64,000 bases of DNA from Arthrobacter sp. StoSoilB19 (GCF_019977275.1 NZ_AP024650.1:1054001-1118000), one strand, 5' to 3'; shown: positions 25,876 through 35,292, counted from the stretch's first letter. Numbers and translations: made by a program. Notes: generated by a model from the letters alone, not told the origin.

Positions 25876-26616
25876 TTATGCGGCGTCGAGCCAGTCCTGG
25901 AACGTCTGGCGTCCGACGGCGGAACCCGGCGCCGGGATCAGCCCGCCGTTGCGCATTGCCTTGCCCATGGGGCCCGGCACCCGGAGCGGAACGATCAGTT
26001 TTTTCTGCTGCGTCTTGGCCAGATAGGCCGCCACCAGGCCTTTCAGGTGTTCGGTCCGCGGGCCGCCGAGGTCTGGAATGCGTCCCTTCGGCCCGGACTC
26101 GGCCGCATCCACCAAGGCTGCGGCTACCTCCTTTGCCGCAACCGGCTGGGTGACCATCGTGGGCACGAAGACCAGCGGGCACACTGAGGCGGCCTTGATG
26201 GACATCGGCACGAACTCGTGGAACTGGGTGGACCGGAGGATGGTCCACGGAATGCCGCCGTGCCTGACTTCGTCCTCCTGCACCAGCTTCCCGGCGTACA
26301 GTCCCGAATTGGCTTTATCGATGCCCACAATGGACAGCACCACATGGTGCTTTACGCCGGCCTTCTTCCCGGCTGCCAGCAGGTTCTGGGTGGCGTTGGT
26401 GAAGAAATCCACGGCTTTCTTGGTGGACAGGACCTGGATGCCGGAGACGTCGATGACGGTGTCGACGTCCTGGAGTGCCTGGTCGAGGCCGCGCCCGGTG
26501 AGGAGGTCCACCCCTTCGGCGCGGCTGAGGCTGACCACGTGATGCCCGCGCTCCCTGGCGATGGCCACAACGTGGCGGCCCACTGTCCCGGTTCCCCCTG
26601 CAACGGCAATCCTCAT
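25876..26616 (-). CDS. NAD(P)-binding NmrA/SDR-like protein
   Basis: A 246-residue atypical SDR with the opening RIAVAGGTGTVGRHVVAIA and an NmrA-like body (DVDTVIDVSGIQVLSTKKAV). It lacks the classical Tyr-x3-Lys pair at the expected position. Such proteins act as NAD(P)H sensors, quinone reductases or sugar-nucleotide-like enzymes. The sequence alone does not decide between them. There is no signal peptide. It lies upstream of the hypothetical gene on the same strand, with about 84 bp between them. Confidence 0.82.
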   Translation of the reverse strand: MRIAVAGGTGTVGRHVVAIARERGHHVVSLSRAEGVDLLTGRGLDQALQDVDTVIDVSGIQVLSTKKAVDFFTNATQNLLAAGKKAGVKHHVVLSIVGIDKANSGLYAGKLVQEDEVRHGGIPWTILRSTQFHEFVPMSIKAASVCPLVFVPTMVTQPVAAKEVAAALVDAAESGPKGRIPDLGGPRTEHLKGLVAAYLAKTQQKKLIVPLRVPGPMGKAMRNGGLIPAPGSAVGRQTFQDWLDAA

Positions 26617-27275
26617 GGAAGGAATCCTATGCCGGGGCTACGACAAATACTGGTGAGTTTCCGCCGCCGTCGCCGTGCGGCGAGGCATTGCGCGGTTACC
26701 CCCAGGAAAGCAACGGCGCGACGGTGCTGCGCTGAAAATCGCCCGCGACGGACAGTGGTGGCTTCACTGGAGCCGCTTGAGCGTGAGCGGAGACTAACTG
26801 AAGCCTAGGACCTTTTGATCCTTTGGCAGTGGCGGTTTAACGTCCGAGCTCTGTGTGGATCGATCCGACGGTCAACCGCAGTGAGCCCTCGTAAAAAATG
26901 GAGATGAGCCGTAGGGCGGCAGGGGAGAGGCCCATAGTCGGCCATTAGAACGGCATGCGTTGCATTTTCCATTCCAACGCCGCGATAGCGGTGTGTCGAT
27001 CATTTCAAAATAGATATTGCAAATATTAAGCGCGGGCGACACAAGCGTCATCCGTTGCTCAAGATTGCATCAAGATCTAATCAGGTTATGCCAAGGATAT
27101 GCCCTTTTTGTCTTTTGCCGACCCTGGAACAAATACTCTCTTTTCAGATGCGACTTATCACATCGAGAAGTACCACAAAGCTCATGAGCATTTTGAGCAC
27201 TCCCCTTTGCGGTCTCTGCGGTTGATTGATGGGTAGCACTCGCATTTGCACTCGCACGAATCATTGGGGGCCACA
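26617..27275. other. Intergenic region with falling GC
   Basis: About 660 bp without a supportable gene. GC drops from about 26,990 onward, with AT-rich text near 27,005-27,035 that could hold the promoter of the next gene. I found no clean -35/-10 pair, repeat or RNA gene. Confidence 0.4.
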
Positions 27276-28055
27276 TTGTCCGAAATTGAATCCCTGCCTG
27301 GAATTCCTCCAAGGCCAGAGGCCGCACCTCTTTCCAAAACGGCAGATCACGGTCCCAACGCTGAAGAGGGCGCCGCTTCACTGAATCCTACGAAACTGGG
27401 GAAGCGCCGGTTTTCACGTTTCAAAAGTAAAGCACAGCGGGGAATGCTGACTGGCTTAGGTGTCAATTCCACTCCTTCAAAAGGCGCGAGCAAAGGAAGC
27501 CCCAAACCACGGATTAGATGGTATTGGGCCGTGAGTGCTGCGGTGATCACCCTCATTGGAGGGACGGCAATTGGCGCAACTCTTCCAGATCCCACGAAAA
27601 GTGATGAGTATGTTGCTCTCCAGTCGCAGAAGGACGGCGTCAGCGCGGATCTAGCCAAACTGCAGAGTCGCTATAACACTCTGAACTCGAGTATTTCCGG
27701 GCGCGAGTCGACAATTTCTACCAAAGAATCCGCATTGACGGTTCGCGAATCGGCAGTGAAGGCCGCGGAAGACAACGTGAAAAAGCGGGAGGAAGCGGTG
27801 ACGGCTGCCGAGAAGGCGAAAGCAGCGAACACCATCAAAGAAGGAACCTGGACGGTGGGCAGGGACATCGAACCAGGGACGTACCGAACCACTGCTGACG
27901 TAGCGGGAAGCTGCTACTGGGGCATCTACCGCACAGGCTCCAACGGGTCGGACATCGTGGACAATGACATTGTCACGGGCGGGCGTCCTTCGGTGACACT
28001 GTCAGCGGGCCAGGATTTCAAATCTTCCCGCTGCGGTTCGTGGTTGAAGCAATGA
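27276..28055 (+). CDS. Single-pass membrane protein with coiled coil and C-terminal beta domain
   Basis: A cytoplasmic N-terminal part of about 80 residues leads to one membrane helix (WYWAVSAAVITLIGGTAIGA). About 70 residues of coiled coil follow, with near-repeats such as ESTISTKESALTVRESAV and KKREEAVTAAEKAKAAN. The C-terminal 70 residues start EGTWTVGRDIEPGTYRTTAD and hold two Cys that may pair (CYWGIY, RCGSW). This end domain occurs at the tip of several actinobacterial surface proteins. The start is uncertain: TTG at 27276 has GGGGG five bases upstream, and a TTG at 27246 is possible. Base composition is lower-GC than the metabolic genes. Confidence 0.68.
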   Translation: MSEIESLPGIPPRPEAAPLSKTADHGPNAEEGAASLNPTKLGKRRFSRFKSKAQRGMLTGLGVNSTPSKGASKGSPKPRIRWYWAVSAAVITLIGGTAIGATLPDPTKSDEYVALQSQKDGVSADLAKLQSRYNTLNSSISGRESTISTKESALTVRESAVKAAEDNVKKREEAVTAAEKAKAANTIKEGTWTVGRDIEPGTYRTTADVAGSCYWGIYRTGSNGSDIVDNDIVTGGRPSVTLSAGQDFKSSRCGSWLKQ

Positions 28056-28339
28056 TCTGTTTCATGGTTGCAGAACAGTACATCTTGCCAACGCCGAGAA
28101 CACGGCTCCTTCCCGGCCTGCCCCTACATTATTCCCGTTTGTACAGAAGTCATCCGATGTACCAGGAGCCGCGGGGCTGATGCAAAGCTGCTGGCTGCCC
28201 TTCTCGCCTGTAGTTGAACTGGTCGAGATTGGCGCTGCGGTTGGGAGGCCGGCCTCCAATTTCACGTTACTGTCACCACTCCTTTATTTAAGCCGCCATG
28301 TTGGAGGTGGCCGGGTCACGACGCCGAGGAAAGTCAAAC

Positions 28340-28789
28340 ATGTCTTCAAAATTCACTATCTATACTGTCCTGCTGGTGGGATCACTCGCTCTTTCCGGCT
28401 GTTCAAGCTCTAAACCGGCCGTTACTGCAGAATCCACCTCGACAGCGACACCGACGGTAACCGCGCCACCTGCAAATGGGGGCAGCTACTCAACCGTGTC
28501 GGCGCTTAAAGCCGCTTATGTCAAGGCCGGGGGTGCATGCCCGGACTTCATACAAACAAACAAGATCACACTTGCCGCCGAGTCGGCCGAGTGCTCGTCG
28601 AATACGGTCATCTCGACATACCTCTCAAGCAGTGACATCAGCCAGCTGATTCAGAATGTGAAGAAACTCAACGCAGATCTGAAATCATCTGGTGGAAACT
28701 CGTGGCTTGTGGGGGAGAACTGGGTTATTAACAGCCCGACAACGGCAGAAGTCCAAGGGAAATTAGGCGGAAGGCTTGTCAGCTTCTAG
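28340..28789 (+). CDS. Small putative lipoprotein (149 aa)
   Basis: A signal with lipobox LALSGC (Cys near residue 20) is followed by a Ser/Thr/Pro-rich stretch and a small domain beginning YSTVSALKAAYVKAGGACPD. Two more Cys follow (GACPD, AECSS). It is probably anchored outside the membrane. I use the ATG at 28340, with GAGGAAAG upstream; the longer frame reads through the ribosome site. Short unknown lipoproteins of this kind often accompany envelope genes, and the two neighbours here are also membrane-bound. No enzymatic motif is seen. Confidence 0.7.
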   Translation: MSSKFTIYTVLLVGSLALSGCSSSKPAVTAESTSTATPTVTAPPANGGSYSTVSALKAAYVKAGGACPDFIQTNKITLAAESAECSSNTVISTYLSSSDISQLIQNVKKLNADLKSSGGNSWLVGENWVINSPTTAEVQGKLGGRLVSF

Positions 28790-28933
28790 TTTATTGAGGA
28801 GCAGTTAGAGCCGATTCTGTTGGCACATTTAGGGGATGGAGATGCGTGCAGGTTGGTGGGACATAGCGGAGTGGTTCCCCAGCCAAACGATCTTCCCGAA
28901 GTCAATAGTTAACGATCCAGACAGGAATAAAAA

Positions 28934-29536
28934 ATGACTGATAACACAATCATGACTGATGCAAAGCGCGACGGCAAAGCTCAGGCCGCGGCCGATAAGG
29001 CGTATCGCAAGGCCTCGCGTCCCTGGTTCAAGAAGAAGCGCTTCATGATTCCGCTGATCATTCTCGTGATAGCGATCGTTTCGTCGATGGCGAATGGTGG
29101 CAAGAGTAATTCTTCAGCCACTGCCACGCCTGCCACGGACGCATCAGCAGTCGCATCTGCTGCGGGGCCCGCAGCAGCAGCACCTGCGGCGGCGCCCGCT
29201 CCTGCAAAAGCGGCTCCTGAGGTGGTGCAAGTCGAAGCTGGTACTCTTCTGGCGGACTTCAAGGGCAATGAGGCCGCGGCCGACGCGAAGTACAAGGGCA
29301 AGGTTCTGCAGGTCACCGGCTTCGTCGATAAGGTCGACACTGAATTCCTCGATAAGGATCAGTACATCGTGCGGCTCGATAACGGAGACAAGTACAACTT
29401 CTTGCACGTCAACTGCAACGACGTGCCAGCAGCACGAGCAGCCACCATTGTGCCCGAGAGCGCGATCACTGTGCGGGGCACTTTTCAGGATGGCGGCGAC
29501 CTCGGCGTCGAGCTGAAAGCTTGCGAAGTTCTCTAA
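28934..29536 (+). CDS. Membrane-anchored OB-fold (tRNA_anti-like) protein
   Basis: A basic N-terminus (RPWFKKKR) precedes one membrane helix (FMIPLIILVIAIVSSMANGG), then an Ala/Pro-rich linker (about 60 residues). The C-terminal 100 residues form a small beta-barrel: LLADFKGNEAAADAKYKGKV, LQVTGFVDKVDTEFLDK and AITVRGTFQDGG match the tRNA_anti-like OB-fold family. Members are small and poorly characterised, and may bind nucleic acid or peptide ligands. It lies between the lipoprotein and a strong terminator, so the three envelope genes may form a loose cluster with gaps of about 140 to 280 bp. Confidence 0.75.
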   Translation: MTDNTIMTDAKRDGKAQAAADKAYRKASRPWFKKKRFMIPLIILVIAIVSSMANGGKSNSSATATPATDASAVASAAGPAAAAPAAAPAPAKAAPEVVQVEAGTLLADFKGNEAAADAKYKGKVLQVTGFVDKVDTEFLDKDQYIVRLDNGDKYNFLHVNCNDVPAARAATIVPESAITVRGTFQDGGDLGVELKACEVL

Positions 29537-29555
29537 CGGGCTCATCCAGTCTTAT

Positions 29556-29605
29556 CGGTCCGAGTCTGCGCCACTACCTGGGCGCAGACTCGGACCGTTC
29601 TGTTT
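29556..29605 (+). terminator. Strong Rho-independent terminator
   Basis: A perfect 17-bp stem: CGGTCCGAGTCTGCGCC (29556-29572) pairs with GGCGCAGACTCGGACCG (29581-29597) around an 8-nt loop, followed by a T-rich tail. It lies 20 bp after the OB-fold gene and ends that unit. Confidence 0.85.
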
Positions 29606-29775
29606 AACCAGGTTCTGTCTGCACAGAGAGTAATCGGCTCTGCTCTCAGATCACCTACGCGGCCGCCGAGCAAGCTCTGACAAGCACCCTCTTCAATCGC
29701 GAGCGTCCCATGCCCATGTAGCAAGCCCCTGGTTAACCATTTGGCAGATTGAGGGAGCGGACGCAGGGAGGGAAC

Positions 29776-31434
29776 CTACCCCGCCACTGCCGCCTTCGCT
29801 GCCCGGGTGGCGTTCATCCACTCGGTCAGCCATGGGGCCCGGACGCTGGAGGTGATCCGGCAATCGGCCACGAACGTCCCCTTCGCGCCGGCGTCGATCC
29901 AATCCTGCAGCGCGGACAGGTCGCCAAGGGAGCGGATGACAGCTGACTCAGCCCCAAGAGCACTCGCAACTCCACTGAAGTCCACCTCCGGAATCAGCAT
30001 CGGCTTCTCGGTGAGCCCCTGCGAGCCGTACTGGTGGATCTCGGCCCCGTAGGCGGCGTCGTTGTAGATCACCACGATGGCGCTGCGGGCCGTACCGATC
30101 AGAGACTCGAGGTCGGACAGGCCCATCAGGAAACCGCCATCGCCGGAGGCCAGCACCAGAGTGCGGCCGTCCTCCAGCGCGCGGGCTGCCCCGACGGCGC
30201 TGGCCAGGCCCAGCCCGATGGTCTGGTAGGCGGTCCCCACCATCACCAGGTCCTGCGGCCGCGGGATGTTCCAGTACATGGGCGCCCAGCCGATGAAGTG
30301 GCCGCCGTCCTGGACCACGGTGCGGCGCTCCGGCAGCACGGCGTCAAGGGCGGTGGCGAGGGCGCGCGGGTCCAGGCGCCCGTCCACAGTTTCGGCCGAA
30401 CCCAAATCCTGCCCCGGCCCCGCAGCCAGGCGCTTCGAGGCTTCGGCGCGCCAACCAGCCGCAGCGGCCTCGCCGTCCAACAATGACAACAGCCGCGTAG
30501 CAGCAGCCTTCGCGTCCGCGCTGACGAACAGGTCCACCCGCGGGTTCGTCTGCTCCACCGCAGTGTCGATCTGGATGACCGTGGCATCCGGGCCCAGCAG
30601 GTGCCCGAACCGCAGGGTGAACGGGCTCAGGCTGGCCCCGGCCACCAGGACCACGTCGGCCTCGCCCATGAGCCCGGCCGCCGTGTCGGTGCCGAAACCG
30701 CCCGCCACGCCCAGGTACCCCTCGCCATTGAGGAGGTTGAGCGCCAGGGCGGTTCCGGCGGTCAGTGCGCCCAGCCGGTCGGCGAGTTCGCGGAGTTCCT
30801 CCCTGGCGCCGGCGAGGTGTGCGCCCCGGCCGGCCAGGATCAGCGGCCGCCTGGCACCGGCCAGCAGGCGGGCGATTTGCCCGAGGCCGCCGTCGACGTC
30901 GTCCGTCACCTTTGGTGCCGCCGGTTCCGGAAGGTCCTCATCCGAAGCCTCGAGTGCGGCGAGGTCGTAGGGGATGGCAAGGACGACGGCGGTGCGCCGG
31001 GTGAGTGCGTATTCCACCGCCTGCCGGGTGATGGCGCCCGCGGCCTCGCGGGTGACGGTGAAGGTGGCGGCGCCGAGTCCTGCGGCGATGGCGGCCTGGT
31101 CCACGTCCCAGGGCCGGGCGCCGGTGGTGGGGGCATCGCCGGTGACCAGCACCACCGGGATCTGCGCCTGGACGGCCTCGGCGAGGGCGGTGAGCGCGTT
31201 GGTGTAGCCGGGGCCGTAGGTGGTGGTGCCCGCGGCGAGCCGCCCGGAGGTCCGGTAGTAGGCGTCGGCGGCGGCGATGGCGGCGCCCTCATGCCGGACC
31301 GGGGAGAAGCGGAGGCCCTGCTGCTCGGCGGCGTCCAGGAAATAGACGTTGCCGTTGCCCATGACGCCGAAGACGTCGCTGACATAGCTGCTGAGAACCT
31401 GCGCCACGCGGCCCGAGACGGTAAGTGAAGTCAT
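29776..31434 (-). CDS. Thiamine pyrophosphate-dependent enzyme (acetolactate synthase/decarboxylase-like)
   Basis: A 552-residue TPP enzyme. The N-terminal Pyr domain has the catalytic Glu in SPVRHEGAAIAAADAYYR (Glu49). The PP domain carries the TPP motif SGDGGFLMG followed by IYNDAAYGAE near residues 430-458. The middle domain lacks the FAD-binding features of true acetolactate synthase, so a 2-oxoacid decarboxylase or oxidase-like role is possible. It is on the minus strand with the SRPBCC and Lrp genes upstream. Those neighbours plus the divergent aminotransferase and permease suggest handling of a 2-oxoacid from an amino acid, but the substrate is not visible. Confidence 0.85.
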   Translation of the reverse strand: MTSLTVSGRVAQVLSSYVSDVFGVMGNGNVYFLDAAEQQGLRFSPVRHEGAAIAAADAYYRTSGRLAAGTTTYGPGYTNALTALAEAVQAQIPVVLVTGDAPTTGARPWDVDQAAIAAGLGAATFTVTREAAGAITRQAVEYALTRRTAVVLAIPYDLAALEASDEDLPEPAAPKVTDDVDGGLGQIARLLAGARRPLILAGRGAHLAGAREELRELADRLGALTAGTALALNLLNGEGYLGVAGGFGTDTAAGLMGEADVVLVAGASLSPFTLRFGHLLGPDATVIQIDTAVEQTNPRVDLFVSADAKAAATRLLSLLDGEAAAAGWRAEASKRLAAGPGQDLGSAETVDGRLDPRALATALDAVLPERRTVVQDGGHFIGWAPMYWNIPRPQDLVMVGTAYQTIGLGLASAVGAARALEDGRTLVLASGDGGFLMGLSDLESLIGTARSAIVVIYNDAAYGAEIHQYGSQGLTEKPMLIPEVDFSGVASALGAESAVIRSLGDLSALQDWIDAGAKGTFVADCRITSSVRAPWLTEWMNATRAAKAAVAG

Positions 31435-31544
31435 GCAGGCATCGTGTGGCCTGGCGCGGAAACAGGCAACACACGGAAATTCAGTTGGTACTTTTGGCGG
31501 CGGAGGAGCGGGCTAACTGACAAAATGCCCAGTTGTGGTGCGTA

Positions 31545-31970
31545 TCACGCCTCCCGCTCAACGAGCTTCCGGAACGTCTCCAGCTCGCCCTGAAAGCTGC
31601 CTTGATACGAGCCGGTCGCGAAGAGCCGGCCGAAAATCGCGGACACGAACCCGCGCGTCACGATCACCTGGTCAATGCGGGTGCCCGCGCCGTCGGCGGT
31701 GAACGTCACATCGGACTCGCCCTTCAGGATGGCGTTGCCGAAGCGGGTGCGGATGTGCCGGGGCCGCTCGACCGCGAGGACCTCGGTGGGGCTCGTCATC
31801 CGCCCGAACTGCACCGTGTAGCGGCTGCCGGCCTCATCGACAGGACCGACGCGGTCGGTCACGCCGCTGACTCCGCCGATCCATTCATGGAACCGGTCGG
31901 GATCAGTCCAGGTTGCGAAAACCCGCTCAGGAGGCGCTCCGACGAACGTGGACAGCCGGTACGTTGGCAT
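31545..31970 (-). CDS. SRPBCC-family protein
   Basis: A 141-residue helix-grip protein: TYRLSTFVGAPPERVFATWT, then DPDRFHEWIGGVSG, and a C-terminal helix SYQGSFQGELETFRKLVE. The ATG at 31968-31970 gives the usual SRPBCC start; upstream in-frame ATGs add a basic leader that fits no family. The ribosome site is weak. It lies between the Lrp regulator and the TPP enzyme on the same strand. Function could be hydrophobic ligand binding; no catalytic residue is obvious. Confidence 0.8.
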   Translation of the reverse strand: MPTYRLSTFVGAPPERVFATWTDPDRFHEWIGGVSGVTDRVGPVDEAGSRYTVQFGRMTSPTEVLAVERPRHIRTRFGNAILKGESDVTFTADGAGTRIDQVIVTRGFVSAIFGRLFATGSYQGSFQGELETFRKLVEREA

Positions 31971-32063
31971 GTGTTCAGTATGCGCTCCCCGGCACGCGGA
32001 GGCGAGGGTTTGCGGCTTGCCCGCACGCCGGGAAGCCACAGCGACGCACGCCGCCCGATGCGG

Positions 32064-32567
32064 TCAGTCCGCCGGACGCGATTCCTGCTCTGACAGCCGG
32101 CTGATGAGGCCGTCGTAGCGGGGCGGCATGAGCTCCAGGATGGAGATGGCCGTGCTGGTCCGCTCGATTCCCTCGATCTCCAGGATCTCGTTGGTGATGC
32201 GGTAGAGGTCGGCGGTACCGCGGGCCACCACCTTGGCCATGAGGTCCGCGTCGCCGGTGGTGGCGTGCACCTCGATGACTTCCGGGATGGCGGCGAGCCC
32301 GTTCTCCACCGAGCCCGTGCGGGTCTGGCTGATGGACAGCGAGAGGAAGGCCATGAGTTCGTAGCCGAGCGCGGCGGGGTCCAGCCTGCGGCTGAAGGAA
32401 CGGAGCGCGCCGCTGCGCTCCAGCCGGGCCAGCCGGGCGTGGACGGTGTTGCGCGCGACGCCGAGTGACCGGGAGAGTGCCAGCGCGCTGGCTTCCGGGT
32501 CCTTGTCCAGGGCAAGGATGATCCTGCCGTCGAGCGAATCGAGGGTGCGAGAGGTCGCGATGGTCAT
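32064..32567 (-). CDS. Lrp/AsnC-family transcriptional regulator
   Basis: A 167-residue regulator. It has the AsnC helix-turn-helix RTLDSLDGRIILALDKDPEA then ALSRSLGVARNTVHARLARL, followed by the RAM effector domain (EVIEVHATTGDADLMAKVVA, SILELMPPRYDGLI). It is divergent from the aminotransferase gene, with 93 bp between the starts. Lrp-type proteins respond to amino acids, which agrees with an aminotransferase and an amino acid permease next door. Control of both sides is likely but not shown. Confidence 0.92.
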   Translation of the reverse strand: MTIATSRTLDSLDGRIILALDKDPEASALALSRSLGVARNTVHARLARLERSGALRSFSRRLDPAALGYELMAFLSLSISQTRTGSVENGLAAIPEVIEVHATTGDADLMAKVVARGTADLYRITNEILEIEGIERTSTAISILELMPPRYDGLISRLSEQESRPAD

Positions 32568-32660
32568 ATTTTCACCAGAGGTACTAGAAGTTGAGCAGAA
32601 GTCCCAAGCACCGGAGCCTACCTTGCATTGTGGTCCGGGTCACTTCCATGATCGGACCTC

Positions 32661-33758
32661 ATGACCAGTGATCAGCTTTTGGCCGTTCCCGAAACTGCGG
32701 CGCCCACCCTGCGCGGCGCGGTGGCCGGCCTTCCGTCCTACGTCCCCGGCCGCCGGGGTGCCGGCGCGGACGTCGCCGCCCTCGCCAGCAACGAAAGCCA
32801 CTACGACCCCCTGCCCTCAGCCGTGGCTGCGGTGGCTGATGCGGCCGGCACCATGAACCGCTACCCGGACAGCGCCGCCGTCGAACTCCGCGAACGGCTG
32901 GCCCGGCACCTGGGCGTCACCGCCGGGGAGATCGCGGTGGGGCCCGGCAGCGTGGGCGTCCTCCAGCAGATCATCACCGGACTGTGCGACGCCGGGGATG
33001 AGGTGGTCTTCGCATGGCGCTCCTTCGAGGCCTACCCCATCCTGGTGGAACTGGCAGGCGCCCGGCCGGTCCGCGTCCCGCTGGACGGCGCCGAGGGCCA
33101 CGACCTGGACGCCATGGCCGCCGCCGTCACCGACCGGACCAAGGTGATCCTGCTGTGCACGCCCAACAATCCAACTGGTGTGCCGATCAGCCATGACCGA
33201 CTCGAGGCCTTCCTGCAGTCCGTCCGCTCCGACGTCCTGGTGGTGATCGACGAGGCCTACGTGGAATACGCCGACGCCGGCAGCGGCCCCGATTCCCTGG
33301 CGCTCTACCGCCGGTACCCGAACGTCTGCATCCTCCGCACCTTCTCCAAGGCCTACGGCCTCGCCGGCCTCCGCGTGGGATATGCCATTGCGACGCCGGC
33401 CATCGCCGAAGGACTGCGCCGCACCGCCCTGCCCTTTTCCGTGAGCGCGCTGGCGCAGAAGGCCGCCATCGCGTCCCTGGACGCGGGGGAGGAGATGGCA
33501 GCGCGCGTTTCCTTGGTGAAGCAGGAGCGCACCCGGATGGCAGCTGCGCTGGAGGCGCAGGGCTGGAAACTGCAGCCGAGCCAGGGCAACTTCCTGTGGC
33601 TTCGCGCCGACGAGGACCTCCGGGGCCGGCTGGTGGAGGCCTTCGATGCCGCCGGCATCATGGTGCGCGCGTATCAGGGCGACGGCGTGCGGATCACCGT
33701 TGCCGATCCCGCTTCCAACAACCGTGTGCTCCGGCTCCTGGCAGCGCACGCGGCCTGA
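32661..33758 (+). CDS. HisC-like PLP aminotransferase
   Basis: A 365-residue class I/II aminotransferase of the histidinol-phosphate/aromatic type. It has SNESHYDPLPSAV near residue 45, LLCTPNNPTGVPIS, VVIDEAYVEYAD, and the PLP lysine Lys230 in RTFSKAYGLAGLRVGYA. Aromatic aminotransferases of actinobacteria (Pat) belong to the same subgroup, so histidine biosynthesis is not implied; no other his gene is near. An amino acid permease follows 51 bp downstream and probably shares the transcript. The Lrp regulator and TPP enzyme on the other side suggest amino-acid breakdown via a 2-oxoacid. Confidence 0.88.
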   Translation: MTSDQLLAVPETAAPTLRGAVAGLPSYVPGRRGAGADVAALASNESHYDPLPSAVAAVADAAGTMNRYPDSAAVELRERLARHLGVTAGEIAVGPGSVGVLQQIITGLCDAGDEVVFAWRSFEAYPILVELAGARPVRVPLDGAEGHDLDAMAAAVTDRTKVILLCTPNNPTGVPISHDRLEAFLQSVRSDVLVVIDEAYVEYADAGSGPDSLALYRRYPNVCILRTFSKAYGLAGLRVGYAIATPAIAEGLRRTALPFSVSALAQKAAIASLDAGEEMAARVSLVKQERTRMAAALEAQGWKLQPSQGNFLWLRADEDLRGRLVEAFDAAGIMVRAYQGDGVRITVADPASNNRVLRLLAAHAA

Positions 33759-33809
33759 CAGCTTTCCGACTTCTCTCCAATCCGTTCCACTACAACCAGA
33801 GGAATTTCC

Positions 33810-35222
33810 ATGGAACAACAGACAAAGACGTCTGCGCGCCCACTCGGCGCAGCCCTCAAACCCCGCCAGCTCACCATGATGGGACTGGGCAGCGCCATCG
33901 GCGCCGGCCTGTTCATCGGCTCCGGCGCGGGCATCCAGGCAGCCGGCCCGGCGGTGCTGATCTCCTACCTCGTGGCCGGCACCCTCATCATCCTGGTGAT
34001 GTGGGCCCTCGGCGAAATGGCCGCCGCCAACCCGGACAGCGGCGCCTTCTCCGTGTACACCGCCAAGGCCTACGGTCCGATGGCCGGCGCCACGGTGGGC
34101 TGGCTTTGGTGGATCCAGCTGGTGGTGGTCATCGCCGCCGAGGCGCTCGGCGCGGCCGGCCTGCTGGCCACCATCTTCCCGGCGCTGCCGGTGTGGCTGA
34201 TGGCGTTCGTTTTCATCGTGGTGCTCACGGCCGTGAACCTGACCAGCGTGAAAAACTTCGGCGAGTTCGAGTTCTGGTTCGCCCTGCTCAAGGTGGCGGC
34301 GATCGTCGGGTTCCTGCTGGTGGGCTTTGCGCTGCTGTTCGGCTGGCTGCCGGGCGTGCAGTCGCCCGGCCTGTCCAACTTCACCGGTGCCGGGTTCGCG
34401 CCGAGCGGTTTCGCGGGGATTGCGACGGCGCTGTTTGTGGTGGCGTTCGCGTTCGGCGGCACCGAGATTGTGTCCGTGGCGGCGGCCGAGACGGCCGAAC
34501 CGGCCCGCAGTGTGAAGAAGGCAGTCCGCACCGTGCTGTGGCGCATCCTGGTGTTTTACATCGGTGCCATCTTTGTGATCGCGGCTGTTGTTCCCGTTGG
34601 TTCGGCGGGGCTGAAGAGCCCGTTCGCCGCCGTGCTGGACGCCGCCGGCATGCCCGGTGCGGCCACCGCCATTACTCTGGTGGCTGTTGCGGCACTGTTG
34701 TCTGCCCTCAACGCCAACCTTTACGGTGCTTCACGGATGGCGTACTCATTGGCCGAGCGGGGTGAAGCTCCGCGTTGGCTCGCTTCGGTTTCGAAGGCAC
34801 GGGTGCCGGTTGTCGCCGTGCTGGCCAGCGTGGCGTTCGGTGTTGTGACCGTGGTGCTGGAGCTGGCATTCCCGGAGAAGGTCCTGCCCGTCCTGCTGAA
34901 CATTGTGGGCTCGACGTGCCTGCTGGTATGGACGTCAGCTCTCCTGGCCCAGCTGGCGCTGCGCTTCCGGGCCGACCGCGACGGGACCGAGCTTCCGCTT
35001 CGGATGCCCGGGTTCCCGTGGCTCACTTCCCTTGGCCTGGTGATCCTCGCTGCGATCTTCACCGTGGGCTTCATCGGCGAGGACTCGCGTCCCCAGTTGC
35101 TGAGCACGTTCGGGCTCGTCGCGGTTCTGGCGGTGGGGTGCTGGGTGAATCACCGGAAGCGGGAAGCTCGGCGCGTTGATGAAACTCCGAATGGTGAGAA
35201 GGAGCCGGTGCTCATCGACTGA
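33810..35222 (+). CDS. APC-family amino acid permease
   Basis: A 470-residue permease with 12 predicted spans and the APC family opening LTMMGLGSAIGAGLFIGSGA. Later signatures are GEMAAANPDSGAFSVYTAKA and SVAAAETAEPARSVKKAV, matching the aromatic, branched or GABA permease branch. AGAGGAA precedes the ATG. It follows the HisC-like aminotransferase, consistent with uptake of the same amino acid. A GC-rich hairpin lies about 40 bp after its stop. Confidence 0.92.
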   Translation: MEQQTKTSARPLGAALKPRQLTMMGLGSAIGAGLFIGSGAGIQAAGPAVLISYLVAGTLIILVMWALGEMAAANPDSGAFSVYTAKAYGPMAGATVGWLWWIQLVVVIAAEALGAAGLLATIFPALPVWLMAFVFIVVLTAVNLTSVKNFGEFEFWFALLKVAAIVGFLLVGFALLFGWLPGVQSPGLSNFTGAGFAPSGFAGIATALFVVAFAFGGTEIVSVAAAETAEPARSVKKAVRTVLWRILVFYIGAIFVIAAVVPVGSAGLKSPFAAVLDAAGMPGAATAITLVAVAALLSALNANLYGASRMAYSLAERGEAPRWLASVSKARVPVVAVLASVAFGVVTVVLELAFPEKVLPVLLNIVGSTCLLVWTSALLAQLALRFRADRDGTELPLRMPGFPWLTSLGLVILAAIFTVGFIGEDSRPQLLSTFGLVAVLAVGCWVNHRKREARRVDETPNGEKEPVLID

Positions 35223-35260
35223 ATCGGTTAGTTCGACCCATCCTAGGTCAGAGCCAAAGG

Positions 35261-35292
35261 AGGGCGCGTCCGGCTACTGCCGGGCGCGCCCT
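35261..35292 (+). terminator. GC-rich hairpin after the permease gene
   Basis: AGGGCGCGTCCGGC (35261-35274) pairs with GCCGGGCGCGCCCT (35279-35292) over 14 bp, with one T-G pair and a 4-nt loop. No T-run follows. Hairpins of this type often end transcripts in high-GC actinobacteria. Confidence 0.6.
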
